A DNA stretch of 64,000 nucleotides, from NCBI RefSeq assembly GCF_904848665.1, contig NZ_CAJHCQ010000030.1, positions 1 to 64,000 of the forward strand, in the 5' to 3' direction. The DNA is from Paraburkholderia hiiakae (lineage in GTDB: Bacteria > Pseudomonadota > Gammaproteobacteria > Burkholderiales > Burkholderiaceae). How positions within the stretch are numbered: the first letter of the stretch is position 1; each line of letters starts with the position of its first letter. This document shows positions 17,383-25,537 of the stretch, one piece after another. A program made the translations under genes and the position numbers. The notes beneath the pieces are model-generated. The model was given only the letters and a program-made list of their open reading frames with translations. It was not told the origin of the DNA and made no database searches.

Positions 17383-18144
17383 CTAGGCGCCCCCTCCCTC
17401 CTGCGCCGCCGCGCTGCCGCCAAGATAGGTGGCGCGCACACGGTTGTCGTCGGCCAGCTCATGGGCCGAACCTGCGAGCGCCACGCGGCCGCCTTCCAGC
17501 ACATACGCCCGATTCGCAATGCGCAGCGCCTGGCGCGCGTTCTGTTCCACGAGCAGCACCGCCGTGCCCGCGTGGCTGATGCGCGCGATCACTTCGAAGA
17601 TCGCACGCACGAGCTTGGGCGCAAGCCCCATGGATGGCTCGTCGAGCAGCACGAGTTTCGGCTTGAGCATGAGGGCGCGCGCAATCGCCAGCATCTGCTG
17701 CTCACCGCCGCTTAGCGTGCCCGCGAGCTGATCCTTGCGCTCGCGCAGCCTGCTAAACGTTTCGTATGCCTGAACAATCCCTTGATCGAGCGCGCCGGCG
17801 TCACGCCGCAAGAGGTAGCCGCCAAGGCGCAAATTCTCCTCGACCGTCAGCCCGCCGAAAATACGCCGTCCTTCCGGCACGTGCCCGATCCCAAGCGCGA
17901 CGATACGATGCGACGGCAGCCCGACGAGCGTCTGCCCCTCGAACGCAATGCCTCCGCCGCGCGGGCGCAGCAGCCCGGAGATGGTGCGCAGCGTCGTGGT
18001 CTTCCCCGCGCCGTTGGCCCCGAGCAGCGCAACGATCTCGCCCGGCCCAACGTCGAGCGAAATGCCGTGCAGCGCCTCGATGTTCCCGTAATTCACGCGC
18101 AGGTCGCGAACGTCGAGGAGTTTGCCAGTCGTGTCTAACTCCAT
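17383..18144 (-). CDS. livF: Branched-chain amino acid ABC transporter ATP-binding protein
   Basis: One of two ATPase subunits of a LivHMGFK-type importer. The 253 residues carry Walker A GANGAGKT (42-49), the ABC signature LSGGEQQMLAIARAL and Walker B KLVLLDEPSMGLAP, with the LivF-type C-terminus (LVEQNARQALRIANRAYVLE). It overlaps the upstream LivM-LivG fusion gene by 10 bp. Last gene of the leftward liv operon. The substrate could be a branched-chain amino acid, an amide or another hydrophobic amino acid. Confidence 0.93.
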   Translation of the reverse strand: MELDTTGKLLDVRDLRVNYGNIEALHGISLDVGPGEIVALLGANGAGKTTTLRTISGLLRPRGGGIAFEGQTLVGLPSHRIVALGIGHVPEGRRIFGGLTVEENLRLGGYLLRRDAGALDQGIVQAYETFSRLRERKDQLAGTLSGGEQQMLAIARALMLKPKLVLLDEPSMGLAPKLVRAIFEVIARISHAGTAVLLVEQNARQALRIANRAYVLEGGRVALAGSAHELADDNRVRATYLGGSAAAQEGGGA

Positions 18145-20003
18145 AGCGACTTCTCCCCGTCCGCGCCGTCCGGTCCGTCGTCTTCCTCGGCCGTGCCGAG
18201 GTAGGCGTCGATCACCACCGGGTCGTTCTGAATTTTCGCGGGCGCGCCCTCGGCAATGATCTCGCCATGATCCATCACGATGATGCGGTCCGACACGCCC
18301 ATCACCAGCGCCATGTCGTGCTCGATCAGCAGCACCGTCACGCCCAGGTCGCGTATGCGACGGATCTGCGCCATCAACGCGTGCTTTTCGGTTGGGTTCA
18401 TGCCGGCGGCGGGCTCGTCGAGCAGCAACAGGCGCGGCTGGCTCGCCAGCGCCCGGGCGATTTCCAGCCTGCGCTGATCGCCATACGGAAGGTCCGAGGC
18501 ATATTCACTTGCGCGCGCGCCCAGCCCCACGAGGTCGAGCCAGCGCTGCCCGAGCGCCGCGTGTTCGGCGGCCTCGGTGCGCGCCGCGCGCGTGCCCACC
18601 AGCTCCGCCACGAGGGCCGTGTGCAAGCGATGATCCATGCCGATCAGCACGTTCTCGAACGCGCTCATGTGGTTAAAAAGCCGGATGCCCTGAAACGTGC
18701 GCGCAATACCGCGATGCACGTTGCGATGGGGCGCGCCGCCGGCAAGCGGCTCGCCGCGCCAAACGAGGCGGCCGCTGCTTGGGCGGATCACGCCCGTCAG
18801 GCAGTTGAACACCGTGGTCTTGCCCGCGCCATTCGGGCCGATCAGCGCGAGAATCTCGCCGCCGCGCACCTGAAAACTGATGCCGCCGATCGCACGCACG
18901 CCGCCAAAGCGGCGCTCGAGGTCATGCACCTCGAGCAGGGTTTCGCGCGCGGCGGCGGCTTCGAGGCCACCGCTATCGGCGAGAGAAACGGCCGCCGTAC
19001 TTTCCTTGCCCGCCGCTTCCGCGGCTTCTGCTTCGTGCGCCAACGTCTCTTCCTCGGGCCTCGGCGCGGCGCGTCTCACGCGCGCGGGCCACAATCCTTG
19101 CGGACGCAACAACATGAGCACGACGAGCGCAACGGCAAAACCGAAAATACGCCACAGGTTCAGGAAGCGCAGCATTTCCGGCAGCCCCGCAACGATCAGC
19201 GCCCCGAGTATGACGCCGGGAATGCTGCCGCGGCCACCCATCACGACGACAATGAGGATCGTCACCGACTGCAGGTACGTGAACGCCGTGGGATCGATCG
19301 TGCCGAAGCGTGCGGCGAAGAGACTGCCGGCCAGGCCCCCAATCAGCGCGCCTAACACGTAGGCGAGCATCTTCACGCGCAAGGTCGCAACCCCCACGGC
19401 CTCGGCAGCGGCTTCATCCTCGCGGATGCTGGTCCACGCGCGCCCGAGGCGCGAGCGCCCGAGCCGCACGGCGAACACCAGCACGACGACGAAGAACGCC
19501 ATGCCCAGCACGTATACCGAGCGCGGCGAACTGAACTCGAAGCCGAACAGGCTCGGCGGATCGATGCCGTAGATGCCGTTCGGGCCGCCGGTAATGTCGA
19601 GATTCGTGGCGACAATGCGCGTGATCTCGCCAAAGCCGAGCGTGACGATCGCGAGATAGTCGCTACGCAGACGCAACGTCGGATAGCCGATCACGACACC
19701 GGAAGCGCCCGCGAATGCGAGGCTGAATGGCAGCGTCGCCCAGAACGAGAAATGCAGCAGGGTTTCGAGCAGCGCCGTGGTATAGGCGCCAATGGCGAAA
19801 AACGCCGCGTAGCCAAGGTCGAGCAACCCGGCGTAGCCCACGACGATGTTCAATCCGAGGCCCAGGATCGCATAGGTGATGATGGTGAGCCCGACATCGA
19901 CGATATAGCCGCTCGCGAAGGCCGGCAACGCGGTCGCCGCCGCGATCAGCACGACGGCGACGACCCACGAGGTTTGCTGGGTTTGCCCAAGGCGTGCGCG
20001 CAT
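18135..20003 (-). CDS. Fused ABC permease-ATPase (LivM-LivG) of a branched-chain amino acid transporter
   Basis: A single 622-residue polypeptide combining two subunits that are usually separate. Residues ~1-310 are a LivM permease with about nine hydrophobic segments and the family segment NIVVGYAGLLDLGYAAFFAIGA. After an Ala/Glu-rich linker (~315-350), residues ~353-605 are a LivG ATPase with Walker A GPNGAGKT (~388-395), signature LPYGDQRRLEIARAL and Walker B LLLLDEPAAGMNP. The reading frame is uninterrupted through the linker, so the fusion looks genuine. It overlaps livF by 10 bp and begins 3 bp after livH. LivM-LivG fusions exist in other proteobacteria but are less common than separate genes. 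Confidence 0.92.
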   Translation of the reverse strand: MRARLGQTQQTSWVVAVVLIAAATALPAFASGYIVDVGLTIITYAILGLGLNIVVGYAGLLDLGYAAFFAIGAYTTALLETLLHFSFWATLPFSLAFAGASGVVIGYPTLRLRSDYLAIVTLGFGEITRIVATNLDITGGPNGIYGIDPPSLFGFEFSSPRSVYVLGMAFFVVVLVFAVRLGRSRLGRAWTSIREDEAAAEAVGVATLRVKMLAYVLGALIGGLAGSLFAARFGTIDPTAFTYLQSVTILIVVVMGGRGSIPGVILGALIVAGLPEMLRFLNLWRIFGFAVALVVLMLLRPQGLWPARVRRAAPRPEEETLAHEAEAAEAAGKESTAAVSLADSGGLEAAAARETLLEVHDLERRFGGVRAIGGISFQVRGGEILALIGPNGAGKTTVFNCLTGVIRPSSGRLVWRGEPLAGGAPHRNVHRGIARTFQGIRLFNHMSAFENVLIGMDHRLHTALVAELVGTRAARTEAAEHAALGQRWLDLVGLGARASEYASDLPYGDQRRLEIARALASQPRLLLLDEPAAGMNPTEKHALMAQIRRIRDLGVTVLLIEHDMALVMGVSDRIIVMDHGEIIAEGAPAKIQNDPVVIDAYLGTAEEDDGPDGADGEKSLWS

Positions 20004-20006
20004 GCC

Positions 20007-20906
20007 TCACATCCTCTCGACAACGCGTTCGCCGAACAGCCCCGTCGGCTTCACCACGAGCACGGCAATCAGCACGCCGAATACGAACACGTCGGTCCAC
20101 TGCGAGGACACATACCCCGCGCCGAACGCCTCCAGCAAGCCAATCAAAAAGCCGCCCACCATCGCACCCGGAATATTGCCGATACCGCCCAGCACCGCCG
20201 CCGTGAATGCGCGCAGCCCGAGCACGAAGCCCATGAAGAAGTTGATCTGCGTGTAGAAAAGCCCTTCCATCACGCCGGCGACCGCAGCGAGTGCCGAACC
20301 GATGAAAAACGTGAGCTGGATGAGCCGCTCGACGTCGATGCCCATGAGCCGCGCTGCATCCTGATCGATCGCGAGCGCGCGCATGGCCGTGCCGATAAAC
20401 GTATGGTGTACGAATAAATACAGCGCAATCATCAGCGCGAAGCTCGCCGCGATAATGCCGATCTGCGCAAACGTGATGTGCACTTGCGCGACTTCGAAGC
20501 CGGTATGCGCGAGCAGGTGCGGGTAAGTGCGAAAGCCCGCGCCATAGGCGATCAGCACGCCATTCTCCAGCAGCAGCGAAACGGCGAGCGCCGTAATGAG
20601 AATAGAAAGACGCGGCGCGCGCAGCAACGGCTGGTAGGCCACGCGCGCGATCGCCACGCCGAGCACGCCGGTTGCGAGCATGGCCACCGCGAAGGCCAGG
20701 AACAGCGCGAGCGCGAGCGGCAGGTGCGCGGCCGCGAGCACGGAGAGCGCGGTCCAACCCACGAACGCGCCCACCATGAAGAGATCCCCGTGTGCGAAGT
20801 TGATGAGCCGGATGATGCCGTAGACCATCGTGTAGCCGAGGGCGACGAGCGCGTAGAACGAGCCGATCGTCAGTCCCTCGATAACGAACTGGAAAAAGGT
20901 GCTCAT
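20007..20906 (-). CDS. livH: Branched-chain amino acid ABC transporter permease
   Basis: A 299-residue inner-membrane permease of the LivH family. It begins with the hallmark GLTIGSFYALVALGYTMVYG and LINFAHGDLFMVGAF, and has eight or so hydrophobic segments and the ALAIDQDAARLMGI EAA-like loop that contacts the ATPase. It starts 16 bp after the binding-protein stop and ends 3 bp before the LivMG fusion, clearly within one operon. Confidence 0.94.
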   Translation of the reverse strand: MSTFFQFVIEGLTIGSFYALVALGYTMVYGIIRLINFAHGDLFMVGAFVGWTALSVLAAAHLPLALALFLAFAVAMLATGVLGVAIARVAYQPLLRAPRLSILITALAVSLLLENGVLIAYGAGFRTYPHLLAHTGFEVAQVHITFAQIGIIAASFALMIALYLFVHHTFIGTAMRALAIDQDAARLMGIDVERLIQLTFFIGSALAAVAGVMEGLFYTQINFFMGFVLGLRAFTAAVLGGIGNIPGAMVGGFLIGLLEAFGAGYVSSQWTDVFVFGVLIAVLVVKPTGLFGERVVERM

Positions 20907-20922
20907 GAACGGCCCGGGGCGC

Positions 20923-22089
20923 TTACTTCATGGCCACCCACTTGCCGCTTGCATCCTGGCGTTGGTAAGGCTCGAACTGATCGTTGTGCACGACGACCGT
21001 GATGTACACGGCGCGGCTGCGGTCGCCCTTCGGATTGAAGCCGATCGTCCCGGTGGCGCCCGGGTAGTTCGTGATTTTGTGCAGCGCCGCGCTAATGTCC
21101 GCTGGCTTTGCCGACTTCGCATCGGCGATGGCCTTGGCGGTCACGTCCACGGCATCGTACTCGTACACCGAGTACGGCCCCGGGCCCTGACCATAGGACT
21201 TGTTGTACTGATCCAGATAGTCGTGCGCGCCCGCCAGGAACTGCGCGAGCGGCGCGGTCGTGATGATCATGCCGTCGGCGGCCGGCCCCGCTGTTTTCAT
21301 GAGCGTCGGATCATTGGTGCCATCGCCGCCCATGAAGGTCATCTTGAGGCCCACCTGGCGCGCTTCCTTCACGAGCAGACCCGCCTCGGAGAAATAGCCC
21401 GTGTAGTAGATCACGTCCGGCTTGAGCGACGATACCTTGGTGAGCGTCGGCGAATAGTCCATCTGGCCCGGCGTGATCGAGTCGGCGTACACCACGTCCA
21501 CACCCATCTTCTTGAGCGATTCCACGGTGTTCTGCGCGAGGCCCTTCGCATAGGTCGTGTTGTCGTCGATCACCGCTGCGCGCTTCACGTGCAGCGAATT
21601 CTTCATGAAGCTGGCCGCAAACGGCCCTTGCTCGTCGTCACGGCCAATCGTGCGGAACACGTTGTCGTAGCCCATTTCCGTGAGCTTCGGATTGGTCGAG
21701 GCATCGAGCACGTAGGGAATGCCGGCCCGGTGGAACGCGGTCAACTCGGGCAACGCGGCGCTCGAGCAGTAGCCGCCCGCCACGGCAACCACGCCCGCAT
21801 CCACGAGCTTTTGCGCGGCTTGAACGGCTGTCTGCGCGTCGCACGCGTCGTCCTCGGGCACGAGTTCGATCTGCTTGCCGAGCACCCCGCCCGCCGCGTT
21901 GATCTTCGCGGCCGCGAGCTTCGCGCCGTTCAGAATATCCGTGCCCGCTGCGGCGCTGCTGCCCGAAAGCGGCACCGGTACGCCGATCTTGATCGTCTGG
22001 GCTTGTGCTAAGCCAGGCGCGAGCGCGGCAAGCGAAATGAGAGTGAGCGCGATGGTTGCGTGCAGCGTGCCATTGTTCTGAGGATTCAT
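20923..22089 (-). CDS. livK: Branched-chain amino acid ABC transporter substrate-binding protein
   Basis: Periplasmic binding protein of 388 residues with a signal peptide (HATIALTLISLAALAPGLAQA) and the LivK/LIVBP fold: IKIGVPVPLSGSSAAAGTDI at the N-lobe, VAVAGGYCSSAALPELTAFH, and the DDNTTYAKGL hinge segment. CAGGAG precedes the ATG at good spacing. First gene of the liv operon, transcribed away from the D-amino acid dehydrogenase gene at 22363. The preferred ligand cannot be told from sequence. Confidence 0.93.
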   Translation of the reverse strand: MNPQNNGTLHATIALTLISLAALAPGLAQAQTIKIGVPVPLSGSSAAAGTDILNGAKLAAAKINAAGGVLGKQIELVPEDDACDAQTAVQAAQKLVDAGVVAVAGGYCSSAALPELTAFHRAGIPYVLDASTNPKLTEMGYDNVFRTIGRDDEQGPFAASFMKNSLHVKRAAVIDDNTTYAKGLAQNTVESLKKMGVDVVYADSITPGQMDYSPTLTKVSSLKPDVIYYTGYFSEAGLLVKEARQVGLKMTFMGGDGTNDPTLMKTAGPAADGMIITTAPLAQFLAGAHDYLDQYNKSYGQGPGPYSVYEYDAVDVTAKAIADAKSAKPADISAALHKITNYPGATGTIGFNPKGDRSRAVYITVVVHNDQFEPYQRQDASGKWVAMK

Positions 22090-22362
22090 GTGAGCGGCTC
22101 CTGAGCGTGGACCCGACCGGGCGATGCCGCAACGCAGGCAAGCCCGCGCGGTCAGTTAGCGAAACGAAATAATTCGTCCGGTACGATGCCCCGCAGGACT
22201 CGCTCGCTCATGGCGCGCAGCTTGCATGGGGACCGGCGCATAACGACTTATCCATAATAGATGCATGCCACCATTTAACTGCTATAGGGTATGCGCGTAT
22301 AGAAATCGCGTGCGCTTGCGGCGGCGTGAAGGTACTTTGTATAGACGCATGGAGGGGCGCCA

Positions 22363-23607
22363 ATGAAGACCATCGTGCTGGGCGGCGGCATAGCAGGCGT
22401 CACGAGCGCGTACTACCTCGCGCGCGACGGCCGCGACGTCACCGTTGTCGAGCGACGCGCGGGCGTTGCGCTCGAAACCAGTTTCGCCAACGCGGGGCTC
22501 GTCGCTCCTGGCCATTCGTATACATGGGCCTCGCCCCGCGCACCGAAAATCCTGCTCAAATCGCTGTTCGTCGAGGGCCAGGCGCTGCGTCTGCGCCTGA
22601 AGGCCGATCCGCACATGTGGGCATGGTGCGCGCAATTCCTGCTCAACTGTACCGAAGCGCGCTCGCGCGAAAACACTTCGCGCAAGGTGCGGTTATGCCG
22701 CTATTCGCAGCATCAACTGCAAGAGGTCACGGCGCGCGAGCAGCTCGAATACGACCTCATCAGCCGCGGCCTGCTCTATCTCTATCGCGACGCCGCCTCG
22801 TTCGAGCGCGGCCGCACCCACATGTCGATCCTCGTCGAAAACGGCCTGCCGCTCGAAACGCTCGGTGCCGCCGCAGTCGCCGCGCGCGAGCCCGCGCTTG
22901 CCCACGCGCGCGAGCGCATTGCCGGAGCGATCTACTGCCCGAGCGACGAAAGCGGCGATGCACACCGCTTCACGCGTGCGCTCAAGGAGGTTTGCGAACG
23001 TATGGGCGTGCGCTTCGTATTCGACGCTCCGATCGAAGCAATCGAAGCCGCCGGCGATCGCATTACCGGCGTGCGCACGCGCGCCGGCGTGATTCAGGGA
23101 GACGACTACGTGCTCGCGCTCGGCTCCTGGTCGCCGATACTCGCGCGGCCGCTCGGTTACCGGATCGCGATCTATCCTGTGAAGGGCTATTCGGCGACGT
23201 TCCCCTGCGCTCCCGAGCATCGGCCGCCCGAGATGGGCGGCGTAGACGAGAATCACCTCGTGGCATGGGCGCGCTTTGGCGCGCGCCTGCGCTTCACGGC
23301 CACCGCGGATTTTGCGGGCTACGACACGCGCCACACGCCCGCCGATTTCACTTCCATGATGCAGGCCGCACGCGAACTCTTTCCCCAAGGCGCCGACTAC
23401 ACGCAGCCCACCTACTGGGCCGGGCTGCGCCCCATGACGCCCGAGGGCACACCGCTGATCGGCCGCACGCGCCATCGCAACTTCTTTCTGAACACGGGTC
23501 ACGGGCACATGGGCTGGACCATGTCGTGCGGCACCGCAAAACTGCTCGCCGACATCATGGCCGGGCGCGAACCCGAACTCGACATGACAGGATTGACGCT
23601 GAGATGA
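22363..23607 (+). CDS. dadA: D-amino acid dehydrogenase (FAD-dependent, DadA family)
   Basis: Membrane-associated flavoprotein that oxidises D-amino acids to 2-oxo acids and passes electrons to the respiratory chain. The 414 residues have the dinucleotide motif VLGGGIAGVTSAYYLA at the N-terminus, the DadA marker FANAGLVAPGHSYTWASP, and the C-terminal FAD contact region YWAGLRPMTPEGTPLIG and NTGHGHMGWTMSCG. GGAGG precedes the ATG. It overlaps the next gene by ATGA. No dadX alanine racemase is adjacent; instead the partner is an Asp/Glu-racemase-superfamily protein. Confidence 0.92.
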   Translation: MKTIVLGGGIAGVTSAYYLARDGRDVTVVERRAGVALETSFANAGLVAPGHSYTWASPRAPKILLKSLFVEGQALRLRLKADPHMWAWCAQFLLNCTEARSRENTSRKVRLCRYSQHQLQEVTAREQLEYDLISRGLLYLYRDAASFERGRTHMSILVENGLPLETLGAAAVAAREPALAHARERIAGAIYCPSDESGDAHRFTRALKEVCERMGVRFVFDAPIEAIEAAGDRITGVRTRAGVIQGDDYVLALGSWSPILARPLGYRIAIYPVKGYSATFPCAPEHRPPEMGGVDENHLVAWARFGARLRFTATADFAGYDTRHTPADFTSMMQAARELFPQGADYTQPTYWAGLRPMTPEGTPLIGRTRHRNFFLNTGHGHMGWTMSCGTAKLLADIMAGREPELDMTGLTLR

Positions 23608-24398
23608 ACACGACCGCACCGCCGCAAAATCACAAGGATGCCTACACAAAGCTCGATTTCGCGCTCGACGGTGGCATTGCCCGCCGCGCCGCGATTGGCC
23701 TCGTCGTGCTGGCCACCGACCATACGATCGAATACGAATGGCGCGACCTGTTGCGCCAGCCAGGCGTGGCATTCTACGAGAGCCGCCTTGAGAATTCGCC
23801 GGACATCACGCCGCCGCGCCTCGCGGAAATCGAGGCGCGCATCGCACCCGCGGTGAGCCTGCTGCTGCCCGGCGAGCGCCTGGACGTGGTGGCGTTCGGC
23901 TGCACCTCGGCTTCGATGGTCATAGGCGAAGAGAAGGTCGCGGCGCGCATTCGCGAGGCACGGCCCGGCATCGAATGCACCACGCCGATCACGGCGGCAC
24001 TCGCCGCGCTGCGCTCGCTCGACGTGCGACGCGTAGCGCTGCTGACGCCCTATGTGCGAACGATCAACGACTTCATGCGCGATTACATCGAAGCGCGCGG
24101 CGTGGCCGTCACACGCATGGCCTCGTTCGAGCATGCGGACGACAACGAGGTAGCGCGCATCGACGCGACTTCGATTCGCAGTGCGATAGAAACGCTCGCG
24201 CGCCACGACGATGCCGATGCGGTGTTCGTCTCGTGCACCAGCCTGCGCGTGGCCGCGGTCGTGCCGCAGATCGAAGCGCAGACCGGCAAGCCCGTGCTGT
24301 CGAGCAACTACGCCATGGCGTGGCACGCGCTGCGGCTCGCGGGGGTGCAGGATAGCGAGCCGCAGCTGGGGAGGTTGTTTGCGCGCCAGGAAAGATAA
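23604..24398 (+). CDS. Asp/Glu/hydantoin racemase superfamily protein (maleate isomerase/arylmalonate decarboxylase-like)
   Basis: A 264-residue protein of the two-cysteine isomerase/racemase fold. The two putative catalytic cysteines are C100 in AFGCTSASMVIGE and C211 in FVSCTSLRVAAVV, each in the expected symmetric position. The pattern of a long N-terminal segment with SPDITPPRLAEIEARI, and TPYVRTINDFMRDYIEARG in the second lobe, is closest to maleate cis-trans isomerase and arylmalonate decarboxylase relatives rather than true glutamate racemase. The ATGA overlap with dadA suggests a joint pathway, perhaps supplying or processing a D-amino acid (inference). The actual substrate is undetermined. 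Confidence 0.82.
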   Translation: MNTTAPPQNHKDAYTKLDFALDGGIARRAAIGLVVLATDHTIEYEWRDLLRQPGVAFYESRLENSPDITPPRLAEIEARIAPAVSLLLPGERLDVVAFGCTSASMVIGEEKVAARIREARPGIECTTPITAALAALRSLDVRRVALLTPYVRTINDFMRDYIEARGVAVTRMASFEHADDNEVARIDATSIRSAIETLARHDDADAVFVSCTSLRVAAVVPQIEAQTGKPVLSSNYAMAWHALRLAGVQDSEPQLGRLFARQER

Positions 24399-24434
24399 GT
24401 CGCGCCCCACCGGCGCGACCATCGGATCATGCAA

Positions 24435-25400
24435 TCACGCGTAAATCGGCTTGCCAGCGAGGGCGCTGCGAATTGCGCCCGCCAGATCGCCAGCGGCGAA
24501 CTTGGCGACATAGCCGCTCGCGCCAGCGTTCTTCACATGCGCTTCGTTCGCGGTGCCCGTGAGCGACGAATGGATCACCACGGGAATATCCACGGTGCGC
24601 GGGTCTGCCTTGATCTTGCGCGTCAACGTGAAGCCGTCCATCTCGGGCATTTCGAGGTCGGTCAGCACGAGCGCAATCCGATCTTTCGCGCGCACGCCGT
24701 CGCGCTCCGCGCTCGTCGCAATCGCGTCGAGCTGCTTCCACGCTTCGAGGCCGGTCTTCGCCATCGTGTATTCCACGCCGAGCGCCTTAAGGCTCTGGCC
24801 GATCAGCTCGCGCGCGAAACCCGAGTCGTCGGCGGCCAGCACCTTCGCACCCGGCGGAATCATCGCGGGCTCGCCCACGTCCTCGGCGACGACCGCGCCG
24901 TGCTGCGCCGGGAACACGTCGCGCAGCACCTGCTCCACGTCCACCACCTGCACTAGCTTCGTGCTTTCGGGGTCGTTCTCGAGCCGCGCGATGCTCGTCA
25001 CACGATTGCCCATCGTAACGTCGGCGGTCAGCACCTGACTCCATTCGAGCCGCACGATCTCATCCACGCTTTCGAGCGCGAAGCCCTGCGTGGAGCGCGC
25101 GAATTCGGTCACGAGCAGGATATTCAGCCCCGTGGCCGGCTCGCAGCCCATGAGCCGCGGCAGGTCGATCACGGGCATCACCTGCCCGCGGATGTTCGCG
25201 GCGCCCAGCACGTAGGGGGAGGACGCCGCGATCGGCGTGATCGCCGGCATGCTCAGGATTTCCCGTACCTTGAATACGTTGATGCCGAAGACTTCGCCAA
25301 CCTCGCTGCCCGGCGCCGCGCCAAGACGGAAAAGCAGCAGCTCGAACTGGTTCGTGCTCGTCAGGCGGGTTCGTTCGTCGATTGCGAAGCCGCTGTCCAT
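24435..25400 (-). CDS. cheV: Chemotaxis protein CheV (CheW-REC)
   Basis: A 321-residue chemotaxis adaptor. Residues ~15-165 form a CheW-like domain (QFELLLFRLG, FGINVFKVREIL, VLGAANIRGQVMPVIDLPRLMG). Residues ~185-315 form a receiver domain with the acidic pair AADDS, the phosphoacceptor in LVLTDLEMPEMDGF and the conserved lysine in GYVAKFAAGDL. CheV couples receptors to CheA and its receiver tunes adaptation. No other chemotaxis gene is adjacent, which is common for cheV in this family. Confidence 0.94.
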   Translation of the reverse strand: MDSGFAIDERTRLTSTNQFELLLFRLGAAPGSEVGEVFGINVFKVREILSMPAITPIAASSPYVLGAANIRGQVMPVIDLPRLMGCEPATGLNILLVTEFARSTQGFALESVDEIVRLEWSQVLTADVTMGNRVTSIARLENDPESTKLVQVVDVEQVLRDVFPAQHGAVVAEDVGEPAMIPPGAKVLAADDSGFARELIGQSLKALGVEYTMAKTGLEAWKQLDAIATSAERDGVRAKDRIALVLTDLEMPEMDGFTLTRKIKADPRTVDIPVVIHSSLTGTANEAHVKNAGASGYVAKFAAGDLAGAIRSALAGKPIYA

Positions 25401-25537
25401 GATTCTCTCGTGTCCTTTTCCTCTGGCGTGATGCGTGCGGCATCCGCTTCCTGCCTTCGTCTACGGCCTGGCGCGGGAAATCTTGAGCCCACCGCTCTGT
25501 GCCCAATCGCGCACGACCGTGCCGGATCAGGGCGCGC

